Source: Paenibacillus tuaregi (GTDB lineage: Bacteria > Bacillota > Bacilli > Paenibacillales > Paenibacillaceae). From it: DNA of 64,000 nucleotides. Shown piece after piece: positions 1 to 7,660 of the stretch. How positions within the stretch are numbered: the stretch's first letter is position 1; each line of letters opens with the position of its first letter. The stretch is from the NCBI RefSeq assembly GCF_900086655.1, contig NZ_LT575476.1:2265616-2329615 (forward strand), written 5' to 3'. Made by a program: the position numbers and the translations under genes. The notes beneath the pieces were generated by a model that ran no database searches, was not told the origin of the DNA, and saw nothing but the letters and a program-made list of their open reading frames with translations.

Positions 1-60
1 ATTGAAGGTCAAGTGTATCACATTAATTTCGGAGCGAGTCTGGAGGATGTGAAGAAATAA
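1..60 (+). CDS. C-terminal end of an unidentified protein (partial)
   Basis: Frame 1 is open from the window edge to a TAA at 58-60 and encodes the last 19 residues, ending in ASLEDVKK. The bulk of the gene lies upstream of the window, so the product cannot be named. A hairpin at 78-100 follows and may terminate it. It is called coding only because it ends cleanly just before a terminator-like structure. Confidence 0.4.
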   Translation: MEGQVYHINFGASLEDVKK

Positions 61-77
61 AGATACTTCCACTCGTT

Positions 78-114
78 GAGGTGCTATTCCATGGCATCTC
101 TTCGTTGTTTTTTA
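78..114 (+). terminator. Possible terminator after the partial gene
   Basis: GAGGTGC (78-84) pairs with GCATCTC (94-100), with one G-U pair, and is followed by a T-rich stretch ending in TTTTTT. The stem is short and the U-tract is interrupted. The end of the minus-strand lysR gene lies just downstream. Confidence 0.4.
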
Positions 115-144
115 CGTAAGAAATTGTTCCGTTCCTTACTATTT

Positions 145-1044
145 CTACTGATGGGCAACCGTTGAGAGCAGCTGTTCCATAAAGACCCGGGTTGCAGCGC
201 ATAGATGTTTGTTCTTCCGGTATACGATGCCGATTTCTGTAACCATGGAGGGCTGATTTATCGGAAACACGGTGATGTTTGCATCTGAGACCTGGGCCAG
301 ATAGGTTTTGGGTAAAATGGTTACGCCCACGCCTTTGGCCACCATTTGAACGATGGACTCAAGCGTAGTCATTTCAATCACAGGCTTCGGTGTGAAGCCG
401 AGTGGGCGGCACTTACTGTCAATAAACTGTCTGAGATGGTAGCTCTCCGGAAGAAGGACGCTGGGAAAGCGCTCAAGCCAATCGAGACAAACGGAATCCG
501 TTCCGGTCATCTCCTCCATGAAGGTAAAAGCTGCGGGAACAGCAAAAACCAGTTCTTCCTGCTGAAGAGGAACGGTTACCAGCTCTTCATGGGCTGTGGG
601 CAAATATACAATCCCCATATCAAGTTCATTCTTCATAATTCCTTGGATAATATCACCGGTTCTGAGGCCTAAGACGGACAATTCAATCTTGGGATAACGT
701 TGATTGAAGGCGATAGCGGCTCCGGACAGCAAGTAATTGACCACAGATAGCAGTGCGCCGATCTTGAGTGTGCCTCTCCCGAGGCCTTGAAGCTCGCTGA
801 TTGATGCCCGGGCCTCGGCCAGCTCATGAAAGACGTTGTAGCAGTGGTGCTGGAGTGTCCTGCCTGCCTCGGTAAGCATGGTCTTTTTACCAATCCGGTC
901 AAATAGGGGAGTGCCGATCTCATGCTCGAGCAGGCGAATCTGCTGACTTAGTGAGGGCTGGGCAATACCCAGCTGCTCTGCAGCTCTGGTGAAATGCAGC
1001 TCCTGGCATACGGCTAGAAAGTATTCCAGTTGTCTAAGTTCCAT
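145..1044 (-). CDS. LysR-type transcriptional regulator
   Basis: A 299-residue protein with the standard LysR layout. A winged helix-turn-helix occupies about residues 1-60 (MELRQLEYF, then AAEQLGIAQPSLSQQI), a linker helix follows, and the effector domain starts near residue 90. The frame extends 32 codons further upstream, but the ATG at 1044 has GGAGG seven bases before it and matches the family's conserved start. It is divergent from the amidotransferase/MOSC pair beginning at 1206, the usual geometry for a LysR regulator and its target. The effector and the real target are not visible from sequence. The family call is secure; the role is inference. Confidence 0.9.
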   Translation of the reverse strand: MELRQLEYFLAVCQELHFTRAAEQLGIAQPSLSQQIRLLEHEIGTPLFDRIGKKTMLTEAGRTLQHHCYNVFHELAEARASISELQGLGRGTLKIGALLSVVNYLLSGAAIAFNQRYPKIELSVLGLRTGDIIQGIMKNELDMGIVYLPTAHEELVTVPLQQEELVFAVPAAFTFMEEMTGTDSVCLDWLERFPSVLLPESYHLRQFIDSKCRPLGFTPKPVIEMTTLESIVQMVAKGVGVTILPKTYLAQVSDANITVFPINQPSMVTEIGIVYRKNKHLCAATRVFMEQLLSTVAHQ

Positions 1045-1205
1045 AACAATAACCTCCGGACATAACAGTAGATAGGGATAAGTCCAGATTACAACGAACG
1101 ATAGGGAAAAACCACAGTTTTTGAAGAAATGATTGTTCAAATAAACGATCAGAAGAAACGCATACTTAATTCAGAAATATAGACTTAATCAGCTGGGGTG
1201 AGAGC

Positions 1206-1937
1206 ATGAGAATACATTATTTGCAGCACGTGCCGTTTGAATCTCTTGGGAACATTGCAAAGTGGGCTGAAGAGAGGGGCCACAGCGTAACAGGAACCCA
1301 TTTATACAATGATATACTGTTTCCGGAATATTCGGATTTTGATCTGCTGATTGTTCTGGGTGGTCCAATGGGAGTGAACGATGAGAGTGAGTATTCTTGG
1401 CTGGTTGATGAGAAGAGATTTATAAGCGGCGCAGTCCACAGCAGGAAGCATGTTCTGGGAATCTGTCTCGGAGCTCAGCTTATCGCTGAAGTCATCGGCG
1501 GAAAGGTTGAGCTTAACGCTTACAAAGAAATTGGATGGCATCCTGTTCGCCTGACAGAAATGGCCCGCTTGTCGGATTATTTCAGGAGCTTCCCGGAGGA
1601 ATTCATTCCATTTCATTGGCATGGGGAAACATTTCAACTGCCTGAACAAGCGGTTCATATGGCATACAGCAGAGCTTGTGCTAATCAGGCTTATGTCTAT
1701 GAGGATCATGTGGTCGGCCTGCAGTTCCATCTGGAATTCAGTGAAGACAGCGTCCATCAAATCATGAAATACTGCTCCCACGAGCTGGTGGAGGACTTGT
1801 ATATTCAGCAGCCTCATCAATTAACAGGAAAGAATAAGCTGCTTAACCGGAGTGTTATATTGCTGTACTCTCTGCTGGATGCAATGCAACACGACTGGGA
1901 GTACCGGTCTTATCAGCATCATACGGAGACGGGGTGA
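1206..1937 (+). CDS. Class I glutamine amidotransferase-like protein
   Basis: A 243-residue stand-alone class I GATase fold. The oxyanion loop region is VLGGPMG, the nucleophile elbow GICLGAQL carries the predicted catalytic Cys, and QFHLEFSED supplies the His and Glu of the triad. In this family the triad releases ammonia from glutamine, or the fold acts as a peptidase-like hydrolase; the substrate here is unknown. GGGGTGAG lies just before the ATG. It is followed by the MOSC gene with overlapping stop and start, so the two are probably one operon, divergent from the LysR gene. Related single-domain proteins are often annotated as GMP synthase-like, but the synthetase domain is absent. Confidence 0.85.
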   Translation: MRIHYLQHVPFESLGNIAKWAEERGHSVTGTHLYNDILFPEYSDFDLLIVLGGPMGVNDESEYSWLVDEKRFISGAVHSRKHVLGICLGAQLIAEVIGGKVELNAYKEIGWHPVRLTEMARLSDYFRSFPEEFIPFHWHGETFQLPEQAVHMAYSRACANQAYVYEDHVVGLQFHLEFSEDSVHQIMKYCSHELVEDLYIQQPHQLTGKNKLLNRSVILLYSLLDAMQHDWEYRSYQHHTETG

Positions 1938-2629
1938 GGTCTATGAAGGGGTACGCGGAAATTTTGTCTATTAATACCGGGATGCCGCAGGATATGATGT
2001 ACCATGAGAAGGTGATCTCCAGCGGCATTAACAAGCAGCCGACGGATAAACCTCTGTATCTTACCAATTTGAACCTTGAGGGCGATGGCCAAGCGGATCT
2101 GAAGCATCATGGCGGCAAGGAAAAGGCGGTATGTGTGTATCCATTTGAACATTACCGGTATTGGGAGAAGCAGCTGCAGAGGAGCTTGGTCTATGGAGCA
2201 TTTGGTGAGAACCTCACTATCCAGGGGCTGCTGGAGTCAGATGTGTGTATTGGAGATATCTTTAAACTTGGTGAGGCTGTTGTTCAAATAAGCCAGCCAA
2301 GACAGCCTTGCTTTAAGTTATCGGCCAAATATGGCTTACCGGAAATGCCGATGATGATGCAGGAATCGGGTTACACGGGCTTTTACTTCCGAGTGCTTGA
2401 AGAAGGGGCTGTTTCAAGGAGCAAAGGGTTATACAGAAGATTCCCGCATCCTAAAGGAATAACAGTCGCTTATGCGAACCAGATTATGCATCACGACAAA
2501 CATAACATGGAAGCAGTTCAGAGGATTCTGGAGGTTGAGGAACTTTCGGTCAACTGGCGGGCTACGTTTCTCAAGCGTTTGACCGGCAGTGAGACAAGCA
2601 CCAAAGAAAGGCTGACGGGCCAAGCCTAA
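1934..2629 (+). CDS. MOSC domain protein (YiiM-type)
   Basis: A 231-residue MOSC protein. MOSC domains are sulfur carriers or molybdenum-cofactor binders related to the C-terminus of MoCo sulfurase. Visible here are KHHGGKEKAVCVYPFEHY, FGENLT and the conserved Cys in QPRQPCFKL, near residue 120. The C-terminal region (YANQIMHHDKH, then a helical tail) resembles the 3-alpha domain of YiiM-like members, which reduce N-hydroxylated bases or act in electron transfer. The GTG at 1934 overlaps the upstream stop; an ATG at 1943 with GGGGTGAGG before it is an equally good start. Confidence 0.85.
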   Translation: MRSMKGYAEILSINTGMPQDMMYHEKVISSGINKQPTDKPLYLTNLNLEGDGQADLKHHGGKEKAVCVYPFEHYRYWEKQLQRSLVYGAFGENLTIQGLLESDVCIGDIFKLGEAVVQISQPRQPCFKLSAKYGLPEMPMMMQESGYTGFYFRVLEEGAVSRSKGLYRRFPHPKGITVAYANQIMHHDKHNMEAVQRILEVEELSVNWRATFLKRLTGSETSTKERLTGQA

Positions 2630-2706
2630 GGGCTATGGCACAAGGTTTAGTTTTTTATACTGGATTGCAGAGGAATATTGAAACATCCGGGCATACCTTA
2701 TAGGAG

Positions 2707-2745
2707 AAGGACTTTTTCTTCGGAAAGAGTCCTTTATTATTTTTA
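2707..2745 (+). terminator. Terminator of the GATase-MOSC operon
   Basis: A 12-bp stem, 2707-2718 with 2723-2734, has one U-G pair and a TTCG tetraloop. A T-rich run (TTATTATTTTT) follows. It lies 77 bases after the MOSC stop. Confidence 0.85.
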
Positions 2746-2773
2746 TGGTTAATTATGGTTAGGGGTAAGAAAT

Positions 2774-2802
2774 TTTTGTAATGCATCCTTCTATGGTATA
2801 AT
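2774..2802 (+). promoter_or_regulatory. Sigma-A promoter candidate before the ECF sigma gene
   Basis: TTTTGT (2774-2779), 17 bases, then TATAAT (2797-2802), with an extended TGG directly before the -10 box. It lies 160 bases upstream of the chosen sigma start. Confidence 0.5.
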
Positions 2803-2863
2803 ATTGCAGGGTTCGCAGTGAACACCCATTTATTGATATTTCTTTCATCATTCTTAATGAATT

Positions 2864-2902
2864 TTTCGGTTTCACCGAAACTTTTTGTATCCTGTTCGGT
2901 AA
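2864..2902 (+). promoter_or_regulatory. Inverted repeat and ECF-like promoter before the sigma gene
   Basis: TTTCGGT (2864-2870) and ACCGAAA (2874-2880) form a perfect 7-bp inverted repeat. Its right arm runs into GAAAC (2877-2881), and CGGTAA follows at 2897-2902. GAAAC plus about 16 bases plus CG(G)TA resembles sigma-W-class ECF promoters, so this may be an autoregulatory site. It is not proven. Confidence 0.35.
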
Positions 2903-2961
2903 TAATAGGCAGAATCGAACGGGGAAGATGCACATGGATGGGCGAGGAGGATCGCATTCTA

Positions 2962-3555
2962 ATGACGGATTCCCAGATGATTCGAGAGATTAAAGAAGGC
3001 AACACAGAGCTGTATTCAGAACTCATGCGCAGATATCAACGTAAAATTATGGCATTTATATATCATATGTTAAAAAGTGCTCAACTGGAGCTGCTTGCTG
3101 AAGATTTGTGTTCGGAGACGTTCTACAAAGCTTTCAGGAGCCTGCACTCATTTCGCGAAGTGGATGCTTCCTTCTCTACGTGGCTGTATACCATTGCCCG
3201 GAATACGGTGCTTAGCGAGCTTCGCAAGCAGAAGACGGGTAACGTATCCTTAGATGAGACGGGGTATGTACCCGTTGCGTCTCCGGAGATTGTGCCGGAA
3301 CAAGCCATCCTGCGAAATGAGCGGGTTGTCATGGTGAGGGAAGCGATCAACAATCTGCCGGAGAAGCAGCGCTCGGCGTTGATTCTAAGGGAGTATGACC
3401 AATTGGATTATCAGGAGATCTCGACCATTCTAGGACAAAGCGTCAGTGCGGTCAAGTCCCTGCTCTTCCGTGCCAGAAGCAGTGTGAAGAATCAGCTTGA
3501 GCCCTACTATTATGAACCAGTCTATGAGCATGCTGAAGGGATGAAAAGCAGATGA
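2962..3555 (+). CDS. ECF-type RNA polymerase sigma factor
   Basis: 197 residues from the chosen ATG. Region 2 spans about residues 1-90, including the -10-recognising stretch AEDLCSETFYKAFRSLHSF and FSTWLYTIARN. Region 4 is near residues 125-180 (NLPEKQRSALILREYDQLDYQEIS, then SAVKSLLFRAR). The frame stays open to 2818; the ATG at 2962 has GAGGAGG in front, while ATG 2938 is a weaker alternative. The stop overlaps the next start as ATGA, the classic coupling of an ECF sigma with its anti-sigma. It should redirect RNA polymerase to envelope or stress promoters when released. The cognate regulon is unknown. Confidence 0.92.
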   Translation: MTDSQMIREIKEGNTELYSELMRRYQRKIMAFIYHMLKSAQLELLAEDLCSETFYKAFRSLHSFREVDASFSTWLYTIARNTVLSELRKQKTGNVSLDETGYVPVASPEIVPEQAILRNERVVMVREAINNLPEKQRSALILREYDQLDYQEISTILGQSVSAVKSLLFRARSSVKNQLEPYYYEPVYEHAEGMKSR

Positions 3556-4154
3556 ATTGTCAAGAAGCCCAGGAGTATATGGATATCATGTGGGACATGT
3601 CCGAGGACGACCCCCGGCGTAAAAGCCTGGAGTGGCACGTGCTGGGTTGTGATACGTGTGCAGCTGAATATGAAGTATGGACTGAGGCTCGGGACATAGT
3701 ACATAAGATGAATATTGAAGTCGATCATAGCGTTGGGGAGAGGGTTAACCGTAATGTGATGGACCGCATTTACGCCGAGTCCCCTTGGCTTGCTCCATCG
3801 GAGCCTGAAGCCCGCAAGGCTTCCCGTATCTTGAACCGCCGCTTTGCCTTGTGGATTGCTGGGTTTATGGCTGTGTTTATAAGCAGTCTGATTTATTTCA
3901 TGATGCCAGGCGGACCTGATATCAATGAAGCGGCCAGCCATAACTCCGGGCTTCTGCCTATTGCCATTGCCGGTACGGATACGGTGGTTAATGCAGATAA
4001 GTCCTATAATCTGCCGGATGTATCGCGTGGTATCATTGATCCGCTCATCGTGAAGATGAGTCCGGCCTATCCGGAGTATTGGATGCTGTTGTCGATTCTC
4101 GGCATGGGGCTGGCCTTGTTCTCATGGAGGGGCTTAAGACGAATTCGCAGGTAA
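3552..4154 (+). CDS. Zinc-finger (zf-HC2) anti-sigma factor, membrane bound
   Basis: A 200-residue protein whose N-terminal cytoplasmic domain has the ZAS signature HVLGCDTCAAEY (His-x3-Cys-x2-Cys, about residues 28-35). A transmembrane helix follows near residue 100 (FALWIAGFMAVFISSLIYF), then about 55 extracytoplasmic residues, then a second hydrophobic segment (MLLSILGMGLALFSW) with a basic C-terminus. It should sequester the sigma factor encoded immediately upstream, with which it overlaps by 4 nt. The second C-terminal helix is less usual for simple ZAS proteins. The function is inferred from domain and position. Confidence 0.85.
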   Translation: MNCQEAQEYMDIMWDMSEDDPRRKSLEWHVLGCDTCAAEYEVWTEARDIVHKMNIEVDHSVGERVNRNVMDRIYAESPWLAPSEPEARKASRILNRRFALWIAGFMAVFISSLIYFMMPGGPDINEAASHNSGLLPIAIAGTDTVVNADKSYNLPDVSRGIIDPLIVKMSPAYPEYWMLLSILGMGLALFSWRGLRRIRR

Positions 4155-4162
4155 ATGTTCTC

Positions 4163-4214
4163 AGCGGCAAACGCTGCATCTGCCATAAGCAGAGCGGGGT
4201 TCTGCCGCTTTTAT
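4163..4214 (+). terminator. Terminator after the sigma/anti-sigma pair
   Basis: AGCGGCA (4163-4169) pairs with TGCCGCT (4203-4209). A second short stem, CTGC/GCAG, sits inside the loop, and TTTTATT follows. Confidence 0.6.
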
Positions 4215-4228
4215 TCATTTCCATTTAT

Positions 4229-4340
4229 ATAAGTTGATCTTAAGAATTACGAATAGGCTGGAGTGTGAAATGATTCTGAAACGATCGGAAGGAACATTTC
4301 ACTTGACGGCCTTACCTTGTAAATGAATAATTCAACTTAT
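4229..4340 (+). repeat. 112-bp palindromic intergenic repeat (copy A)
   Basis: The ends are ATAAGTTGA (4229-4237) and its exact complement TCAACTTAT (4332-4340). Inside, GTGAAATG (4265-4272) is mirrored by CATTTCAC (4295-4302). The left half recurs at 4969-5016. It is non-coding and looks like a small palindromic, MITE- or REP-like element. A promoter-like TTGACG-N17-AATAAT lies in its right arm. Confidence 0.55.
4303..4331 (+). promoter_or_regulatory. Sigma-A promoter candidate for the histidine phosphatase
   Basis: TTGACG (4303-4308), 17 bases, AATAAT (4326-4331). It lies inside the right arm of the palindromic repeat and 50 bases before the next start codon. Confidence 0.5.
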
Positions 4341-4380
4341 CTACACTCAGAGCTGTTAGACTTAAGGAGGCTTTTACTTC

Positions 4381-4959
4381 ATGCTGGTTGGATTGATTCG
4401 TCACGGCTTAACGGACTGGAATGCATTAGGGAAAATTCAGGGACAGAGCGATATCCCACTTAATGAGGAGGGCAGGAAGCAGGCGGCGCTGCTGGCTGAA
4501 CGCTTGAAGCATGAGCCTTACTCCTGGGATTTTGTGATCACAAGCGGACTGCTGCGGGCTCAAGAGACCGGAGAGATTATTGCCGCTTCCTTAGGCATTC
4601 CGGTATATGATCCCGATTCCCGCTTAATGGAGCGGGCTTTTGGACAGGTCGAGGGATTAACGGCAGCCGAACGTGAGACGCTGTGGGGATTGGATTGGAA
4701 ACTCAAGGATCTTGGGCAGGAGAAGGATCAGGAAGTTCAAGAAAGAGCGCTTGCATTTCTGACTGAGCTTGGCGAACGCTATTCGGACAAGAATGTGCTT
4801 GTGGTGTCCCATGGAGGGCTGCTGGCCCAGCTATACAGGGCTCTTTATCAGGACAAATTTACGGAGAGAATTGGGAATCTCTCGTTAACCATCCTGGAGA
4901 AGGATGAGCAAGCTTGGGAGCCGAGACTTTACAACTGCCTAAAGCATTTACAGGAGTAG
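4381..4959 (+). CDS. Histidine phosphatase family protein (phosphoglycerate mutase-like)
   Basis: A 192-residue protein of the branch-1 histidine phosphatase superfamily. LIRHGLTDWN at residues 5-14 holds the phospho-accepting His; SGLLRAQETGEII, LMERAFGQVEG and VVSHGG (second catalytic His) follow in family order. It is close to broad-specificity phosphatases of the PhoE/CobC type, and sequence alone does not fix the substrate. AAGGAGG lies 10 bases before the ATG. It is monocistronic: a promoter sits before it and a terminator after it, and related repeat copies lie on both sides. Confidence 0.88.
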   Translation: MLVGLIRHGLTDWNALGKIQGQSDIPLNEEGRKQAALLAERLKHEPYSWDFVITSGLLRAQETGEIIAASLGIPVYDPDSRLMERAFGQVEGLTAAERETLWGLDWKLKDLGQEKDQEVQERALAFLTELGERYSDKNVLVVSHGGLLAQLYRALYQDKFTERIGNLSLTILEKDEQAWEPRLYNCLKHLQE

Positions 4960-4968
4960 GTACTATAG

Positions 4969-5016
4969 AAGTTGAACTAAAGAATTACGAGTAGATGCAA
5001 GAGTGTGAAATGATTC
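4969..5016 (+). repeat. Partial second copy of the intergenic repeat (copy B)
   Basis: It shares AAGTTGA (4969-4975), AAGAATTACGA (4980-4990) and the 16-mer GAGTGTGAAATGATTC (5001-5016) with copy A (4231-4276), in the same order and nearly the same spacing. The right half of the palindrome is missing. Confidence 0.6.
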
Positions 5017-5041
5017 AGGAGATTTTTTTTATATTTGAACA

Positions 5042-5069
5042 AATAATCCGCGATGCGGGTTATTTTTTT
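5042..5069 (+). terminator. Terminator of the histidine phosphatase gene
   Basis: A 10-bp stem, 5042-5051 with 5055-5064, has a GAT loop and runs into seven T residues. Confidence 0.9.
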
Positions 5070-5134
5070 GCTAAAGCCCGAATAAAAGCTGTAAACCTTC
5101 CCATAATGGTAGTAAAACGGTGAGGGATGAAACT

Positions 5135-6250
5135 ATGAATCTGGCGGAAATGCTTACATTTGCGGATATCGGGCAGCTTAGCAAAATTGCCAATCACTAT
5201 CAATGCAGCTGTAACGGGAATTCCAAAAATGAGCTGATTCAATCCATATTACATCAGGTGGGCCGGAAAGAATTTGCCCGCGACTATGTGAACCAGCTGA
5301 GTGTCGAGGATTTTCGCTTCTTGAATTCACTGCTCTTTGATTCCCGTCAGCATTACAGTCTGGAAGAATTAGTCGCTTGCGCCCAGAACTCCCGTTTCAC
5401 CGATGATGCCAAAGAGAAAGAGAATCCCAGGGATGTGATCGCAAGGTTCAGGCAGAGCGGTTGGCTGTTCAACGGTTCCTCACAGAACACTAAATTTCTG
5501 TTCGAGGTGCCGGAGGATCTGAAGAACCGGTTCCGCGAGGTGGTAGGACAAAGACTTGAGTCGGAAGTGAATCCTGCTGGTGAGCCTGTGGCCGTCCGGG
5601 AAGAGCATACCTTGGCTGCTGAAGATTTATACCTCTTTCTATTCTATGTGTCAAAGAACGAGATCCCTTTGAACCAGGAAGGTATCATGTACCGTAGAAA
5701 TCAAACGCAATTGATGGACACCTTGCATGTGAGTGAGCCTCTTGTTGGCAAGGGAGGCTGGAGATTTGGTTACGGAAGGACGTTTAAGTCCTACCCTGAC
5801 CGCTTATCCTTTCTCTATGATTATGCTTATTCACGAAGGTTCATTGAAGAGAGGAATTACCAGCTGAGATTGACATCGCTAGGCGAATTAAGTGTTTTGG
5901 AGGAAAAAAGGGAACCCCTGATACATTTGATACGCTTTTGGTTAAAAACATACAAAGCAGCAATTCCTAATTTGCTTTCTCTGGTGTACTGGATTTGCCG
6001 TTGCTCCAAGGAGTGGGTAACCGTAAGCTCACTGAGGACAAGCATGGATAGACTGATCAAGCCGTATTATTATGATACGCCGGCTTCCATCTTCGAAGAG
6101 CGAATACTCAAGATGATGCTTCATTTCGGCATGATCTCCATCGGTGAGAATGAAGAGCGTGAACGGTATGCCAGGGTTACGGCATTTGGTAAATTGGCGG
6201 TGCATGAGCTGCAAAAAGGTCTAGAAGGTAAAAATGCTCGTCAGGTTTGA
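5135..6250 (+). CDS. Conserved-looking protein of unknown function, predicted helical/winged-helix
   Basis: I do not recognise this 371-residue protein. It has no signal peptide and no membrane helix. The first ~45 residues (LAEMLTFADIGQLSKIANHY, then SKNELIQSIL) read like a short SAP- or Rho-N-like helical module. The middle and end (DVIARFRQSGWLF; a basic stretch near SLRTSMDRLIKPYYY) could be winged-helix units such as those in helicase-associated domains, which would fit nucleic-acid binding. The ATG at 5135 has GGTGAGG upstream; the GTG at 5120 has no such site. Codon use looks like the neighbours. It is followed at 71 bases by the carbonic-anhydrase-like gene. Confidence 0.75.
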   Translation: MNLAEMLTFADIGQLSKIANHYQCSCNGNSKNELIQSILHQVGRKEFARDYVNQLSVEDFRFLNSLLFDSRQHYSLEELVACAQNSRFTDDAKEKENPRDVIARFRQSGWLFNGSSQNTKFLFEVPEDLKNRFREVVGQRLESEVNPAGEPVAVREEHTLAAEDLYLFLFYVSKNEIPLNQEGIMYRRNQTQLMDTLHVSEPLVGKGGWRFGYGRTFKSYPDRLSFLYDYAYSRRFIEERNYQLRLTSLGELSVLEEKREPLIHLIRFWLKTYKAAIPNLLSLVYWICRCSKEWVTVSSLRTSMDRLIKPYYYDTPASIFEERILKMMLHFGMISIGENEERERYARVTAFGKLAVHELQKGLEGKNARQV

Positions 6251-6320
6251 CAAGGATGGAAAGGCTTGCTAAGATCACTCCAATTCAAGTTCATTCCAGG
6301 AAGAGGAGTGTGGCAGGCGA

Positions 6321-6827
6321 ATGTATATTTCTTATATGGGGAAGACCCCTTTTGTGGATCCTTCTGTATATGTGGCTGAGGGGGCGAAGCTGGCCGGTGA
6401 TGTCCGGATTGGCAAGGATTCAAGCATATGGTTCAATGCGGTGCTAAGAGGTGATTTGGCACCAATCATCATTGGGGAGCGCAGCAATCTGCAGGATGGT
6501 GTAATCGCCCATGTGAATACTGGGCAGCCCCTGATTATAAGCGATGATGTATCTGTCGGACACGCAGCGATCGTTCATGGCTGTACGATAGGTAAAGGCA
6601 CATTAATCGGGATGGGGGCAATTTGTCTAAACGGAGCCGAGATCGGCGAATATGCTTTAATAGGAGCCGGCTCGCTAATTCCGGAGAACCGCAAAATTCC
6701 ACCCTATACTCTCTCGCTCGGTTCACCTGCTAGAGTAGTCCGCGAATTGACCGAGGCGGATCTGCAGAGAATGAAGCTGACTACGGATAGCTATGTGTTG
6801 AAAGGACGGGAGTATAGGAGCTCTTAA
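6321..6827 (+). CDS. Gamma-carbonic-anhydrase-like hexapeptide-repeat protein
   Basis: A 168-residue left-handed beta-helix protein built of hexapeptide turns (VRIGKDSSIWFNAVLRGD, IIIGERSNLQDGVIAH, VSVGHAAIVHGCTIGKGTLIG). The three His residues of the metal site of gamma-type carbonic anhydrases are present: one in IAHVN and two in GHAAIVHGC. The family is homotrimeric with zinc or iron between subunits. Many bacterial members (YrdA/YtoA/PaaY type) have little or no CO2 hydration activity or act on other substrates, so the exact reaction is open. It lies between the unknown helical protein and the IDEAL-domain gene, with 21 bases to the latter. Confidence 0.88.
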   Translation: MYISYMGKTPFVDPSVYVAEGAKLAGDVRIGKDSSIWFNAVLRGDLAPIIIGERSNLQDGVIAHVNTGQPLIISDDVSVGHAAIVHGCTIGKGTLIGMGAICLNGAEIGEYALIGAGSLIPENRKIPPYTLSLGSPARVVRELTEADLQRMKLTTDSYVLKGREYRSS

Positions 6828-6848
6828 CATTGGCTGGAGGTGCATCCT

Positions 6849-7031
6849 ATGGATCAAATGAAAGTGACTTACGAAGTTATGCTGGGTCTGGCAGCTGAAA
6901 TGGTGTGGGACGAAGCATTAAAGAAATATCGGACAGAGAAACTTCATAGTGAAATTGATTCAGCCTTGGCAAAAGGCGACGAGGAAGCGTTCCGCCTCCT
7001 AACTGAAGAATTAAGAACTTTGGAACAATAG
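6849..7031 (+). CDS. Short IDEAL-domain protein (YpiB C-terminal-like)
   Basis: A 60-residue protein. Its second half (LHSEIDSALAKGDEEAFRLLTEEL) matches the IDEAL domain, a helical motif in low-GC Gram-positives, here with EIDSAL in place of the signature IDEAL. GGAGG stands 8 bases before the ATG; the GTG at 6840 would place the site inside the gene. In B. subtilis the equivalent position before ypiF holds YpiB, a longer protein with an N-terminal UPF0302 domain that is missing here. The function is unknown. A strong terminator overlaps its stop codon. Confidence 0.75.
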   Translation: MDQMKVTYEVMLGLAAEMVWDEALKKYRTEKLHSEIDSALAKGDEEAFRLLTEELRTLEQ

Positions 7032-7065
7032 AAGAAATGCCTTGCGCATTTCTTCTGTTTTTTTT
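7030..7065 (+). terminator. Terminator overlapping the IDEAL gene stop
   Basis: A perfect 11-bp stem, 7030-7040 with 7046-7056, has a CTTGC loop. A run of eight Ts starts at 7058. Confidence 0.92.
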
Positions 7066-7131
7066 ATACCGCAGGATATCCCGAGTCGCCTTTGCATGTA
7101 TAATATGATTTAAGGAAAGGGGATGTACATA

Positions 7132-7563
7132 ATGAAATTCAGCGAAATTCACCCGGAGCAGTGGGAGGAGCTTAAGCCATATTTGGACACTTGTCTGATT
7201 CCAGTAACCGGCCTCAGCGGGAAGGAGCAGCCTTATGAAACGGTATATGCACTGGAGCGTCTAAGAGATGTCATGGACTGGGTTGAAATTCCGTTCAAAG
7301 GAAGGGTGGTTACGTACCCTGCGTTCCAGTACGGCAGACAGGAGATCGTGCAGCAGATAAACGAAGTATGCGCCAATGTCAAGTCCGCAGGCTTCAAATA
7401 TGTAATTGTAATCTCGGCGGATGTGGAGCTGGATTCCTCGATGCTCTATGAAAGCGATTTAGTAGTTACCCCGGGCCGATTTCCGGGTTCAACGGAGGAG
7501 TCTCCCTCCACGTCTGTGATGCGGGAAATTCAAGCGATGTGGTTCCCGGATAAACAGATGTAA
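7132..7563 (+). CDS. ypiF: YpiF-like protein (DUF2487)
   Basis: A 143-residue cytoplasmic protein without a known activity. I recognise it by sequence style and by place: ypiF directly precedes qcrA in Bacillus. It has no membrane segment or signal peptide. Visible features include CLIPVTGLSG, a long central helix-strand region and SADVELDSSM. AAAGGGG lies 9 bases before the ATG at 7132; the ATG at 7123 sits too close to that site. A TATAAT is found at 7099-7104 but no clear -35. About 70 bases separate its stop from the qcrA promoter. Confidence 0.8.
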   Translation: MKFSEIHPEQWEELKPYLDTCLIPVTGLSGKEQPYETVYALERLRDVMDWVEIPFKGRVVTYPAFQYGRQEIVQQINEVCANVKSAGFKYVIVISADVELDSSMLYESDLVVTPGRFPGSTEESPSTSVMREIQAMWFPDKQM

Positions 7564-7631
7564 ATGTGACGAAAAATCGACAATTTAACAAGATTGTGAC
7601 CATACTGTTAACGAACATACCCTGTAAATTC

Positions 7632-7660
7632 TTGACGCTCTAGGAAGCCTAATATATTAT
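7632..7660 (+). promoter_or_regulatory. Sigma-A promoter of qcrABC
   Basis: TTGACG (7632-7637), 17 bases, TATTAT (7655-7660). It lies about 80 bases before the qcrA start and has no competing structure. Confidence 0.65.

Noticed and set aside
2655..3026. 123-codon minus-strand frame over the sigma gene promoter region
   Set aside because: It overlaps the terminator, the promoter and the start of the sigma gene and has no recognisable product.
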